From a virus: a stretch of DNA of 41,943 nt. Below are positions 25,263 to 34,300 of this stretch, piece by piece. The stretch's first letter is position 1. Every line of letters begins with the position of its first letter. The position numbers and the translations under genes are program-made. The notes below the pieces were generated by a model. That model saw nothing but the letters and a program-made list of their open reading frames with translations. It searched no databases and had not been told where the DNA came from. The stretch lies in the IMG/VR virus record IMGVR_UViG_3300033143_004823, positions 1 to 41,943 of that record; one strand, written 5' to 3'.

Positions 25263-25631
25263 TTACTCTTCGGCGCCAATGCCTAGCTTTTTGATAATAG
25301 CGTCCGGGATTGGCACTCCAAGAATCTTTAGGTTCTCCATTAGATCAGCGGCCAGCCTGGTTTCAATAAGCACCATAACCGCAGGCGTTAGCGCAGCTAG
25401 TCCGATTGCTCCACCAAACGCCTCGGCGACTGCAAGCAGGCCGATGTATGGCAGGAGCTTGCGATAGAGAAATTCCCCAACCTTTGCTAGCTTGAATTCA
25501 GCATTCACGATCGCAGTTAGCAATGCTACGGAAACATTGAATAGTACGTGGTAAGAAATGAATTGCACGTACCACAAAGACCACAGGTAAATAGCAGCCT
25601 GACTAAGCCACGTAAGAATAACAATTTCCAT
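25263..25631 (-). CDS. Membrane protein, phage holin-like (122 aa)
   Basis: Four hydrophobic stretches: EIVILTWLSQAAIYLWSLWYVQFISY, HVLFNVSVALLTAIV, LLPYIGLLAVAEAFGGAIGLAAL and PAVMVLIETRLAADLM, with the EFKLAKVGEFL helix that many phage holin-family proteins have between spans. GGAG stands about 8 bases before the ATG at 25631; a TTG five codons upstream is less likely. It lies between the terminase and portal genes and has its own upstream promoter element. A second, smaller holin candidate is coded beside the lysin, so the roles of the two are unsettled. Confidence 0.55.
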   Translation of the reverse strand: MEIVILTWLSQAAIYLWSLWYVQFISYHVLFNVSVALLTAIVNAEFKLAKVGEFLYRKLLPYIGLLAVAEAFGGAIGLAALTPAVMVLIETRLAADLMENLKILGVPIPDAIIKKLGIGAEE

Positions 25632-25668
25632 AAGTTTCTCCTGCAAGTATATTTCTAGTCACAACAAT

Positions 25669-25703
25669 ATTCTATTACGTTACCGAACCAAGGTAAACCT
25701 TAA
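25669..25703 (-). promoter_or_regulatory. Minus-strand promoter with TTAAGGTT element
   Basis: On the minus strand TTAAGGTT (25696-25703) is followed after 21 bases by TAGAAT (25669-25674), then about 38 bases to the holin-like start. The -35 position reads TTTACC. It sits in the 74-base gap after the terminase large subunit stop. Confidence 0.5.
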
Positions 25704-25705
25704 CG

Positions 25706-27379
25706 CTAGTACGGACTCCATCTCCCGCCACTTATCTCTCTAGGCATGTTAGCTATTGACCTGCTCATTGATTCCATGCGCTCTTCAGTTCTCATGACTT
25801 CTTGCTCTGGCAAGTGCGTGACGGCTTTAACTCCACCGACTATGGCGTATCTAAGAGCGTCGCAGAAGTCAGAGTTGCTTGTCTCAAATGCGTTCCTGTC
25901 AAATCCACCATTTCTCAGACTCTTGTGTTTGTAGTTTTGCATTGCGTCGTCAAGTTGTGGGCAACGGTCGGTGTCAATAAGTAAGCTGATTTCTCCAGAG
26001 TTGTCCAGCAAATAATCTCTTACGATGGCTACTCCGTATATCACTCCGCCTACTTCCTTTGGCACTGTCTGCGCACTAAGGCTTTTCGGAAAGCCTCTGA
26101 TAAGGTCTCCAGCAGGTCTCTCTGCCCAGAATGTGCTTATCACTAAGCCGTATTCGTCCAGGATCTCTGACTTTATCCTGGCGCATGCGTAAATGAGCTT
26201 GCTAGGCGTGTTGCTCTCGTCTGCCCATTCTCTGACAACCCACCTTTTGTGCTTTCCGTTAGGGAGCGTCTGCGGTGACTCAAGTATTACTACGATTCTA
26301 CCGCGCCCGCGCATATCTATACCAGCGAATGCGCGCCACGCAGAGATGTCGTGCTCAGTATCCTTAAATGCTTTCTTGTTACGCTTAGAGTATTGTGAGT
26401 ATACTAATCCCTGAGAAGCTCCTGTCATAAGCAGAGATTGCAGCGCGAATGATTCGGCGTTGATGTTTGCAAACTTGGAAACGGCATCTCTGAATGTGTA
26501 ATGCCCGTCAGACTGAGCTATTCTCCCATTGCATAGCTCTTCCTCTGCCCCTGTATATGGGTTCTTCCACATATAGAACGGGCAGTCCTCGCATTGGTCT
26601 GGGTACTGTTTTCCGCACGACTCCATTACATCGAATAGATCATAGCGATATGTCTTGATCCCTCTGTCCTCAGACGAGTCGAGCATATCCTGCAATGTGC
26701 CAGTTGTGTGGTATTGTGACGACGCAAGCAACGCAACTGATTTGTATTGCTTGTTGCTCTGAGGCATCTGCAGAGCAGTATTCAATGGGCCTGGATCAAT
26801 GTGATCGAGCTCGTCCACAATTAGGACTTGTGGGTGCGGACCAGAAACTGCTTTCTCAGAACCGCCAGTACGGATCTCTATCCTAGACCCATTTGAGAGC
26901 ACGGTCTTAGTGACCCTCGGCTCTCTGTCTAGCAAGTGCGTGAGATGCTTGTTGTAGACAAGCCCTGTAACGCCATCCACAGCAGAGTTGCCGCTCAAGT
27001 ATGCGTAACCAGAAATAGCCTGCTCTTGAGATCCAGCAACAGCGACGATGTAGATATTGGGCTTGAAGACCATTAGAGCATATTCAAGGATAGCGAACCC
27101 AAGCGTCTTGCCGCCACCGCGCGGGCCTTGCGCCAGCATGGTTGGGTATCTCTCAAAGTATGCGTCCGCAATGAACTGGAATGGAGCTTGGTGTTCTGGG
27201 TCTGTAGTAGTCCTGGCTATCTTGTAACCAAGTACATCTCTAATCCATTCGTAGAGTTCGTCGTCAGTCTCTGGAGCCTTGAGTGCTTTTTCAGATATCC
27301 TGCGAGCCCTCTCCTTCAATGCGTCCATCAGCATCTGCTGTGTCAGGGCTTCTTGAGATAACTGTGACTGTTTCTGCAT
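25706..27379 (-). CDS. terL: Terminase large subunit
   Basis: An ATPase-nuclease of 557 residues. Residues about 80-95 hold the Walker A loop (AQGPRGGGKT), and about 185-195 the Walker B (VLIVDELDH). A four-Cys cluster (C-x7-C-x2-C near residues 253-265 and a further C near 281) looks like a small zinc-binding insert. AGIDMRGRG (about residue 345) and a terminal D-x-CDALRYAI give the acidic residues of the RNase H-like nuclease. The start is the ATG at 27379, with GAAGAGG upstream; it overlaps the small-subunit frame by 89 bases. Function: packaging the genome into the prohead. Confidence 0.9.
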   Translation of the reverse strand: MQKQSQLSQEALTQQMLMDALKERARRISEKALKAPETDDELYEWIRDVLGYKIARTTTDPEHQAPFQFIADAYFERYPTMLAQGPRGGGKTLGFAILEYALMVFKPNIYIVAVAGSQEQAISGYAYLSGNSAVDGVTGLVYNKHLTHLLDREPRVTKTVLSNGSRIEIRTGGSEKAVSGPHPQVLIVDELDHIDPGPLNTALQMPQSNKQYKSVALLASSQYHTTGTLQDMLDSSEDRGIKTYRYDLFDVMESCGKQYPDQCEDCPFYMWKNPYTGAEEELCNGRIAQSDGHYTFRDAVSKFANINAESFALQSLLMTGASQGLVYSQYSKRNKKAFKDTEHDISAWRAFAGIDMRGRGRIVVILESPQTLPNGKHKRWVVREWADESNTPSKLIYACARIKSEILDEYGLVISTFWAERPAGDLIRGFPKSLSAQTVPKEVGGVIYGVAIVRDYLLDNSGEISLLIDTDRCPQLDDAMQNYKHKSLRNGGFDRNAFETSNSDFCDALRYAIVGGVKAVTHLPEQEVMRTEERMESMSRSIANMPREISGGRWSPY

Positions 27380-27893
27380 CTACAACCTCTTCAATAGCAA
27401 TCTCTGTAACGTCTTCTCCGCTGTCGATGGCGCCTTGTAATTTAGCAATGAGCGAGTTTAGCTTGTCATCATCATACTTGCCAAAATCGAATACGTTTAT
27501 CGTTTGCGTGCGCTGATCAATTGTCCCATGCGCTTGAGAGCCCTCTTCTTTGCGAATGTAATCCAGGATGTCTAACGGGTCCATGTCAGTAAGCGGCTCG
27601 TCATTGCGGATGCGTCTGTCGAGCTGATCCTGAAGCATGGTATGTGCGTACCCTATACGGCGTTCCTTATCAGCGATAGGAAGATACTTTAGCCTGCGGT
27701 TAATCTCTTCGTTGACGCGCTTGCCGGTGTTAGACGTGGCGTTTAGAATGGAAATTATGTAAGTGATACTAGCCCCAGAGGCAGCACTGATAGCAGGGTA
27801 GTCGTGTGGCGTAACTACGCCAAGCCTTGCTAGAATACAGTCCATTATGATTTGCTGCTTCTCTGTGAATGCTCGGCGAGCCATGGGTTTCAT
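27291..27893 (-). CDS. terS: Terminase small subunit
   Basis: An N-terminal helix-turn-helix (FTEKQQIIMDC, then YPAISAASGASITYIISIL, about residues 8-55) is followed by a long helical region with coiled-coil character and an acidic C-terminus. That layout, and the position immediately before the large subunit, fit a pac/cos-recognising small terminase. It overlaps the large subunit by 89 bases. The ATG at 27893 could be the first base of its transcript (see the promoter entry); a second ATG three codons later is equally possible. Confidence 0.7.
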   Translation of the reverse strand: MKPMARRAFTEKQQIIMDCILARLGVVTPHDYPAISAASGASITYIISILNATSNTGKRVNEEINRRLKYLPIADKERRIGYAHTMLQDQLDRRIRNDEPLTDMDPLDILDYIRKEEGSQAHGTIDQRTQTINVFDFGKYDDDKLNSLIAKLQGAIDSGEDVTEIAIEEVVDAETVTVISRSPDTADADGRIEGEGSQDI

Positions 27894-27906
27894 GAGACCA
27901 TTGTCT
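27893..27906. repeat. Short perfect palindrome next to the terminase start
   Basis: GAGAC-CATT-GTCTC on the plus strand, a 5-base perfect inverted repeat with a four-base spacer. It covers the -10 and the terminase start and may be a regulator site; chance is possible because it is short. Confidence 0.35.
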
Positions 27907-27934
27907 CATTAATTTCAAGGTATGCGAACCTTGG
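27900..27934 (-). promoter_or_regulatory. Possible minus-strand promoter for the terminase genes
   Basis: CCAAGGTT (27927-27934) is followed after 21 bases by GACAAT (27900-27905) on the minus strand, the same layout as the other promoters but with a weaker -10. Transcription would begin near 27893, the A of the small-terminase ATG. The first two bases of the element and of the -10 deviate, so it is tentative. Confidence 0.35.
27916..27933. promoter_or_regulatory. Operator-like dyad in the divergent promoter region
   Basis: CAAGGT (27916-27921), six bases, and ACCTTG (27928-27933) form a perfect 6+6 inverted repeat. Each half equals the AAGGT core of the recurrent promoter element. It lies between the two divergent promoters, so a symmetric protein could act on both. 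Confidence 0.5.
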
Positions 27935-27943
27935 ACGAAGTGG

Positions 27944-27971
27944 TTGAATTAAATGCAGAATATGTTATAAT
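27944..27971 (+). promoter_or_regulatory. Plus-strand sigma-70-like promoter
   Basis: TTGAAT (27944-27949), 16 bases, TATAAT (27966-27971), with TGT before the -10 giving an extended -10. Start is expected near 27978, exactly the A of the HNH gene ATG, and no ribosome-binding site precedes that ATG. Confidence 0.75.
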
Positions 27972-27977
27972 AGTCAT

Positions 27978-28325
27978 ATGGGAAACAGAGGAAATATTGT
28001 TAGAGAGCTGAAAACAAAGTACGATCCTATTATCATAGAGCGAGAGCATGGGAGATGCTTCGTCTGCGGCGCCGTAGGGCGCGATGTGCATGAGATTCTA
28101 TCGAAGTCTCATTTTGCCACTGGCGGTTTAGAGCAATGTATCAGCCCAATGAATATGGTATTGCTGTGCCGTAAGCACCACGATATCGTTCAGGGGATCG
28201 CAGGGTGGATTGGGTATCTGTTCAGGGGAATGCACTCCAGATACGGATACGATTACACACACACTGAATTCTACTGGTATTACACCAGCGAATTTCCAGA
28301 ACGGCCATTGGAGCTTTATGACTAA
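27978..28325 (+). CDS. HNH nuclease-like protein
   Basis: Residues about 26-75: CFVCG, then VHEIL, then NMVLLCRKHHD. That is the C-x2-C, H, N, C-x2-H pattern of HNH endonucleases with a structural zinc. HNH genes are often coded beside terminase, where they help cos cleavage and packaging; here it lies divergently, across a shared promoter region. The C-terminus is aromatic-rich (WIGYLFRGMHSRYGYDYTHTEFYWYY). It overlaps the next gene by 8 bases. The start is at the expected transcription start and has no Shine-Dalgarno. Confidence 0.8.
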   Translation: MGNRGNIVRELKTKYDPIIIEREHGRCFVCGAVGRDVHEILSKSHFATGGLEQCISPMNMVLLCRKHHDIVQGIAGWIGYLFRGMHSRYGYDYTHTEFYWYYTSEFPERPLELYD

Positions 28326-29562
28326 CAAATATAGTTGGGACAACGTTTATACGAAGGCAAAGAAGGTAGCGCATACTTGTGAAGGATGGGGTAGTTTGTC
28401 TCGGGCAATGGAGATGCCCAGAAGGACTCTGAGGGATGGCCTCAAGAGGGAGTTTGGAGTAATGGAGTTTGCGGATCTCTTAGAGGGAGCCGTTAATGAC
28501 GATACATTCAATTCGTTTATGGATAACTACGACGAGAAGGAGCATAGGCGAGTAACGAAAGCCTTGCTAAATAAGCAACAACGCATGCTGGCGAATAGAA
28601 ATTGGATTACCGACGCGATTAAAGACGCTGTTACTTCAATGCCAGAGCCGCATATTATCACGGAGTTTCAAGATTCGCAGAGTTGCGTTTCTCTGCTGGC
28701 CCTGTTCGGGGATTGGCACTGGGGGCAGCACACCACAAAGCAGATGATGGGCGAGTATCAGGAATACTCCACTCGTATTGCAGAGACGCGTCTCGCAGAA
28801 TACATCCACGAGATCGACTTATCAATTGAGGCTGCGATTTCTAGGTATGGCAATATTGATATATACCTTGCTATGCTTGGAGATATGGTTGAGGGTAGCG
28901 AGATCCGTGATACGCAAGCGCGAGTTATTTCGTCTGGGATTGTAACTCAGATGCTGCAACTGTTCTCTATTCTGGCTTCATATATCGGAGACTTGGTAGA
29001 TAAGTACTCAGATTGTAAGTTCACTATTATCGCCGTGCCTGGTAATCACTCAAGGCTATCAAAGACTAAGACTGACGTGATACCCACTGAGACAATGGAT
29101 TACGCTGGCTATAATTATATGATGGCTCTCCTCCGAGGGGTAAGTAACATCCGCTTTTCTATCTCAGAGTCGTGGCATTGGTACGATAAGATACAAGGAT
29201 ACGGGTTCTACTTTATGCACGGCGATGGTATCCGCTCGTATCAGGGACTGCCTGCGTATGGGCTTACGAAGGCTGGGCATTACATCCAGTCGTCTTTGCT
29301 CGTAGAGGACAAGGCGCTCGCGCGAGATAATCCAGATATGCCAGCGAGTGATATCCGCTTTGTTGATTACATTATCGTGGCGCATTTCCACACAGATAAT
29401 ATGCTTGAGGATGTTGATATTGAGATTGTCACGAACGGTGCGCCTGTAGAGACAAGCCCATTCATAGCTAAGGATCTACGTAAGACTGGAAGACCTTCAC
29501 AGAGCATTCTATTAATCAATAAGGATGGTGTATTCTGCAAACTGAAGAAAGTGCTCTTATAG
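28318..29562 (+). CDS. Calcineurin-like metallophosphoesterase with N-terminal HTH
   Basis: Five metal-binding motifs appear in order: GDWHWG (about residue 132), LGDMVEG (188), PGNH (242), MHGD (300) and AHFHT (354), the canonical D-x-H, GD, GNH, H-GD, H-x-H set. Residues about 1-60 contain a helix-turn-helix (SLSRAMEMPRRTLRDGLKREFG) that may bind DNA. Phage and bacterial relatives include SbcD/Mre11 nucleases. It overlaps the HNH gene by 8 bases and has GGAG four bases before its ATG at 28318. A DNA-processing role beside recombinase and nuclease genes is a fair inference. Confidence 0.8.
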   Translation: MTNKYSWDNVYTKAKKVAHTCEGWGSLSRAMEMPRRTLRDGLKREFGVMEFADLLEGAVNDDTFNSFMDNYDEKEHRRVTKALLNKQQRMLANRNWITDAIKDAVTSMPEPHIITEFQDSQSCVSLLALFGDWHWGQHTTKQMMGEYQEYSTRIAETRLAEYIHEIDLSIEAAISRYGNIDIYLAMLGDMVEGSEIRDTQARVISSGIVTQMLQLFSILASYIGDLVDKYSDCKFTIIAVPGNHSRLSKTKTDVIPTETMDYAGYNYMMALLRGVSNIRFSISESWHWYDKIQGYGFYFMHGDGIRSYQGLPAYGLTKAGHYIQSSLLVEDKALARDNPDMPASDIRFVDYIIVAHFHTDNMLEDVDIEIVTNGAPVETSPFIAKDLRKTGRPSQSILLINKDGVFCKLKKVLL

Positions 29563-29774
29563 AGCCGCATGATTTCAAGGTTGGCGATCTTATTATGCAT
29601 CCAGGAGATAATGAGATATTGCAGATTCTCTGGGCTGGAGTTGTCGGCGGCGGCCCAGGGTTTGGTATACAGGGATTTAATGGTGGGTCAGTGAGATTTA
29701 TTGATCTCAGGGATATGAAGTTGTTTAATGCTGTCCATAAGATTGAAGTTAGACCTGCGGGGTTCGTCCCGTAG
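29535..29774 (+). CDS. Small beta-rich protein; start uncertain (CTG 29535 or ATG 29595)
   Basis: The frame is open from 29535, where a CTG nine bases after AAGGA could start it, to TAG at 29774, which shares a base with the next gene's GTG. The product would include DFKVGDLIMHPGDNEILQIL, where VGDLI is a typical beta-barrel entry, followed by Gly-rich strands. The first ATG, at 29595, would cut into that domain. The tidy junction with the next gene favours a real gene; I recognise no family. Confidence 0.55.
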   Translation: MQTEESALIEPHDFKVGDLIMHPGDNEILQILWAGVVGGGPGFGIQGFNGGSVRFIDLRDMKLFNAVHKIEVRPAGFVP

Positions 29775-30280
29775 TGGCGCGCGAAAGAGGGCAGGCTGAT
29801 AAAGAGGCAGGCGTGTCAATGCGCCTGCTTGGATTCAATGCTGTGAAGTCCAGGGACGCGCTGCGTTGTATGCATTGCGGTAAGCTTATGTTCCCTCAGA
29901 GCAAGGCTGGCGTCTTCGATTTTCCGAATGTGTACATTCCGCCAGATGGAGTCGTTGGTCGCTATGTTGACGTTGAGGTCAAAGCTGGCAATTCTAGCTT
30001 TGCATTCTCTGAATTCAAAGAAGACCAGAGGGCTTGGGCTGTAGATGACAACGGTCACGAGAAGTGGTTGTGGATATGCGTTGGAGATACAATACGCAGT
30101 AAGAAACGCCCGCGCAAGACTTGGCTAATGCCATTGCAGGTTTTCTATGACCTAGAAACATCTCTTGGAAGAAAATCTATCCCGTACGAATGCCATGGCC
30201 TAGATATGTATGAATTAACATGGCTTGGTAATGGCGTCTGGGATATCCCTGGGTATCATCCGTTCTGGAGGGAAGTATAA
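29774..30280 (+). CDS. PD-(D/E)XK-like nuclease, Holliday-junction-resolvase type
   Basis: VGRYVDVEVKAGNSSFAFSEFKEDQRAWA (about residues 60-88) holds the E-V-K of the nuclease core, and a D precedes it (DFPNVYIPP, near 47) at about the expected distance; an R/Q after the strand is also usual. A CxxC (CMHCGK) at about 32 may bind zinc. GTG start sharing one base with the preceding stop. It sits between a phosphoesterase and a RecA-like gene, which supports a recombination or branch-cutting function. The PD is not exact, so VRR-NUC or other relatives are possible. Confidence 0.65.
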   Translation: MARERGQADKEAGVSMRLLGFNAVKSRDALRCMHCGKLMFPQSKAGVFDFPNVYIPPDGVVGRYVDVEVKAGNSSFAFSEFKEDQRAWAVDDNGHEKWLWICVGDTIRSKKRPRKTWLMPLQVFYDLETSLGRKSIPYECHGLDMYELTWLGNGVWDIPGYHPFWREV

Positions 30281-31353
30281 TGTCAGACAAAACTGCTAGG
30301 GCTAAAGCGAGAGAAGAAATCACTAAGCTTAACGCAAGGTATAAGGGCTATATCAAGCTGCCTGGGGAAGAATACAAACACACTGGCGGATACATCTCTA
30401 CTGGCAGCATCGGCCTGGACTTACTTCTAGGCGAAAGAGGCAAGCTGTGCGGGATACCAAAGGGGCTCATTAGCTCATTCTGGGGCAAGGAGGGTGGCGG
30501 TAAGAGTACGCTGGTCGCATCGTGCATGGCGCAAGCGCAAAAGCACGGCTTAGTCGCCTTTGCTAATACAGAGTTGCGCTTTGACCCAGAATACTTTGCG
30601 CGGATCGGGGTTGATATAGATCAGCTCACAGTAATAGATCTGAATTATTATAACGAAGTGTATGGCGAGCAGGTAGGGCAGGCGATTATTAACCTTGCTA
30701 AAACTGGCGATTACTCTATGATCGTCTGCGACAGTATGGCAGCCCTCACTCCGAAAAGGATCGCGGAGAGCGAGGTCGGCGAATCTAACCCAGGTCTCAG
30801 GGCAAGGCTAATCAAAGAGATTCTCGAAAAGGTTATCAGCCCAGTTAAGCGCAACAATGTCTCTTTGATCTTCACGTCCCATAGATCCGCAAACTTTGGC
30901 GCAAAAGGGTTCGGCGCCCCGAAGACTGTTATGGTTGGTGGTAATGCAATTAAGTTCTACAGCTCAGTCCTCGGCAGGATCGACTATATTGGGAAAGTTT
31001 TTCCTTCTAAGAAAAAGCCGCCAGAGCCCCCAATAGGAATCGAGACTAGGGTCACTCTTCAGAAGAATGTGGGCATCTCATGGGGATCTGCTACGTTTAA
31101 GATCACTGATGGATTTGGTATTGATGTAGCAAGGGAATTGTTTAACTACGGAGACGTTGCGTACAAACGCGGCTCATACTATTATTATGGAGATGTGGAT
31201 ACTGGAGAAGAAAAGACGCTGGCGCAGGGTGAGAACAAGGCCGTGAGTGCATTGAGAGAAGACCGAGATTTACTTGATCGTTTGATTGATAAGCAGAGGC
31301 GGCTACTAAACCCGCCAGAGGAGAGCGATGACGAACTTGTTGTTGAACCCTGA
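30280..31353 (+). CDS. RecA-like recombinase
   Basis: 357 residues with the RecA core: GGYISTGSIGLDLLLG, Walker A GKEGGGKST (about residue 70), FANTELRFDPEYFARIGVD with the catalytic Glu in place, MIVCDSMAALTPK (Walker B, about 147), and later GGNAIKFYSS, a RecA hallmark. It lacks the usual long C-terminal domain and has an acidic tail (EESDDELVVEP). It forms filaments on ssDNA and aligns homologous DNA. It shares one base with the preceding gene and overlaps the lysin gene by 26 bases. Confidence 0.85.
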   Translation: MSDKTARAKAREEITKLNARYKGYIKLPGEEYKHTGGYISTGSIGLDLLLGERGKLCGIPKGLISSFWGKEGGGKSTLVASCMAQAQKHGLVAFANTELRFDPEYFARIGVDIDQLTVIDLNYYNEVYGEQVGQAIINLAKTGDYSMIVCDSMAALTPKRIAESEVGESNPGLRARLIKEILEKVISPVKRNNVSLIFTSHRSANFGAKGFGAPKTVMVGGNAIKFYSSVLGRIDYIGKVFPSKKKPPEPPIGIETRVTLQKNVGISWGSATFKITDGFGIDVARELFNYGDVAYKRGSYYYYGDVDTGEEKTLAQGENKAVSALREDRDLLDRLIDKQRRLLNPPEESDDELVVEP

Positions 31354-34300
31354 TCTAGTCTATGTTGCTGAAGATGATCCACATCGTACTTGGTGCTGGA
31401 CGACCAGCGATCCAAATCAAGAATTCTATACAACTAACCTACGCCACCAACTTACTCGCCCAGAGCATTGGGAGATATGGTTTGAGCACGCCGAGGAATT
31501 TAGGCCGCCGTGGGATCTTGCGAATGAGGCTGGATGGATTGTCCCAGAAGTCAAGTTAACAGAGGGAAGTGTCGATAATAAGATATACCCAGAGCGCTGG
31601 TGCGGAGACGCGCGCGGTATTGCATTCTTCAATACGAATGCTACCAGTCGCGGCGGCATTTACCAACAGGCAGCGACTACCCCTGGCAATAAGTACACTC
31701 TCGGCGGATGGTCGCACGCTTGGAGCAGCGACGATCATGACCCGTTGTATTCTGACGGGGTTGGATACGGCCCGTTTGCAATGTCTTGGGCTGATATCGA
31801 CGCTGAGTTTGCGGACGATCAGAAACATCGAGACATGTTGCAATCAGTGTCTTTCAAGATTGGCATTGACCCTACTGGCGGGGTGAGTCCATTTAGCCCT
31901 AATGTAGTATGGTCTGAGCCATACGCCGTCTATAACGAATACTCTGAGCTGCCAGGCGTTACTGTTACAGCAGAATCGGATAAGATCACAGTGTTCTCCT
32001 GGTGCGATAATCGCTGGCGTAATCATCATAATGACCGCTATATGACTAAGTTCTCCCTTGAAGAAATTGGGGAAGCTTCGCCGCCAGGGCCACCAGAAGA
32101 CGTCGATTATGATTACCCTGTAATCAAGACTGGCTCTAAGTGGCATCCCCATGGTGTAGGAGAAGCTGGGTCGTATGATATTCTCATGCGCATGTCTGAA
32201 GAGGGTAGCCCGCTGCCGTACTGCAAGATCGTGGCTCCTTATGCAAAAGATATGCTGGCAGTTCGCAACCTCAAAGCTCTCTCCCCAACTACTAAGTTCA
32301 TCGTGCGCCTAATGCACGGGACTGACCCCAATATCAACATCGAGGGTCCAGACTTCAACTCCAGCGCTTCGGCTTATATGGAAAGCCTCAAGCCTATCAT
32401 TGATGAATATAAGGATGTTGTAGAGTACTGGGAGCTCTGGAATGAACAAGACCCGCCCAGCCATATACCAATGGCTGAGTTTGCAGTTGAATGTATGTAT
32501 ATCGCCAATAGCTGGGGCATTAAGCTCGCGCTTATGTCTTACTCCACCGGCGTTCCAGAGATCGAGGACTGGCGCGAGATCTGGGAGCAGACTGAGTTCT
32601 TCCAGTTAGCCGAGTATAGCGGGCACATTCTCAGCCTGCATGCGTACTGCAGAAGTATGTATCCAGCAGAATGGGAATCTCATCTACTGCGCCCGATACA
32701 ACTGTACGACGAAATCCTTATCCCAAACAACTGCGTTCTCCCATTCATATTCACAGAGTACTCGGTTACAGAGATTGGCAATAGTGGTATTTGGGGTCAC
32801 CCAGAGTATCCGACAGTCGAGAGTCTGACTACTGAATTTGCGAAAGCGGACGACGCGATGTCTGAGTTGTACTACTGCCTCGGCCTATCTGGGTTCTCAA
32901 TGGGCGAGGGCTGGTCGCGATATGATATGCGCTCTATGTGGTCAGAGCTGTGCGATATGATGCTTGCAGTACATGGCAGGGAAAACGCACTTCCTCCAGA
33001 AACTGAACCGCTGCCTCCAGAGTGCGAGCTGCCAGTAGCGCCGTATGATAAGCGCTATAATGTAGTCGAGGCAGATATCTCACTTGAGCGGCGCTTCGAG
33101 ATCTATGCTATCTGCGCAGAGACTCAGCAAACAGTTGGCCCGGCTGCCACAGACGCTGTGTCTTGGGCAACTGAGCTACTTGACGCTGGCATGGAAGTGG
33201 TAATGGCTGTATGGGATCGTGCGTATAAAGACCATCCCGCTTGGATAGCCTGGGCTGCTGATATTGATCCGCGTATTGAGGTGGAGTTCATGGGAGCTCC
33301 GCCTCCTGACGTGATTTGGGATCGTGATGTCACAAGCGAGCTGCCATATAGGACTGATATCCCTGAGTTCCCAGGCGGATGGATACAGCGTAGCGTTAGT
33401 GAAATTGACGCACTCACATTCCACCATACATATGGAACCGTAGATCCCGCCGATATGGATTGGTATATATACGAGAAGGATGGCGTTGGCCGACCTTCGC
33501 AGCCATATACTTTGTGGATTATGGAAGACGGCGAGATCGTTAAGGCCAATGAGCTGGAGTGGGCTTGCTACCATGACCATACAGATTATCCTAATTATCA
33601 TTTGTCAGTTGGTGTCGTTGGCAGGCTAGACTTAACAGCCCCCACACTAGCACAGTTGCAGTCTATGGTCGAGGTTGCTAATTGGGCTGTCGATCATTCT
33701 GAGATGCAGATCTCAGATAATGATATCACTGGGCATATGGACTGGACCGTTACTGAGTGCCCCGGCTGGGCATCTTCGGTTAGCGGTAACTGGAAAAATA
33801 CTTTCGTGAATATGTGGCGCCCGTCTGCCTCATATGTCACTGGCGTACACGCTGCCCCAATTCTATCAGCGCCGGTTAACGGAATGGATAATGAGGTCGC
33901 GAGGCTGCGTTCTCTTAGAGAAACTCCTCATTGGTATAAGCTCTTGTATAATGGTAATCACGGCGTGCTAACATGGGTTCGTGTTCTAAAGGATTCAGGC
34001 ATTGAGCCTGTCGTTAGGCTTTATGAGCCCGGCTCTCACCTTCCTGGAAGGAACCCAAGAGTCGTTCTGCATGCAGCTGAGGTTGTTGCGGCTGGTGGAG
34101 AATACATTGAGGGGATGAATGAGCCCAACATTGAGATGGCTAATGCTGACTGGCATAATTCTAGTCAGGTTAATACACTAGCGCAATCTTGGTGGGATGA
34201 TGCAATGCACATTATCAGAGTCGGCGGCAGGGCCGCATTCCCGGCAATGGCGCCTACAGACCGAGGGGCTGTCAATCAAACTGTGTCTGGCGTGATGTGG

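Noticed and set aside
27291-27379. Programmed frameshift joining terminase small and large subunits
   Set aside because: The large subunit has its own ATG and GAAGAGG site, and no slippery sequence is evident; a simple overlap is enough.
33124-33601. Minus-strand frames opposite the lysin gene
   Set aside because: They lie inside a well-supported multidomain coding frame and have no domain or start signal.
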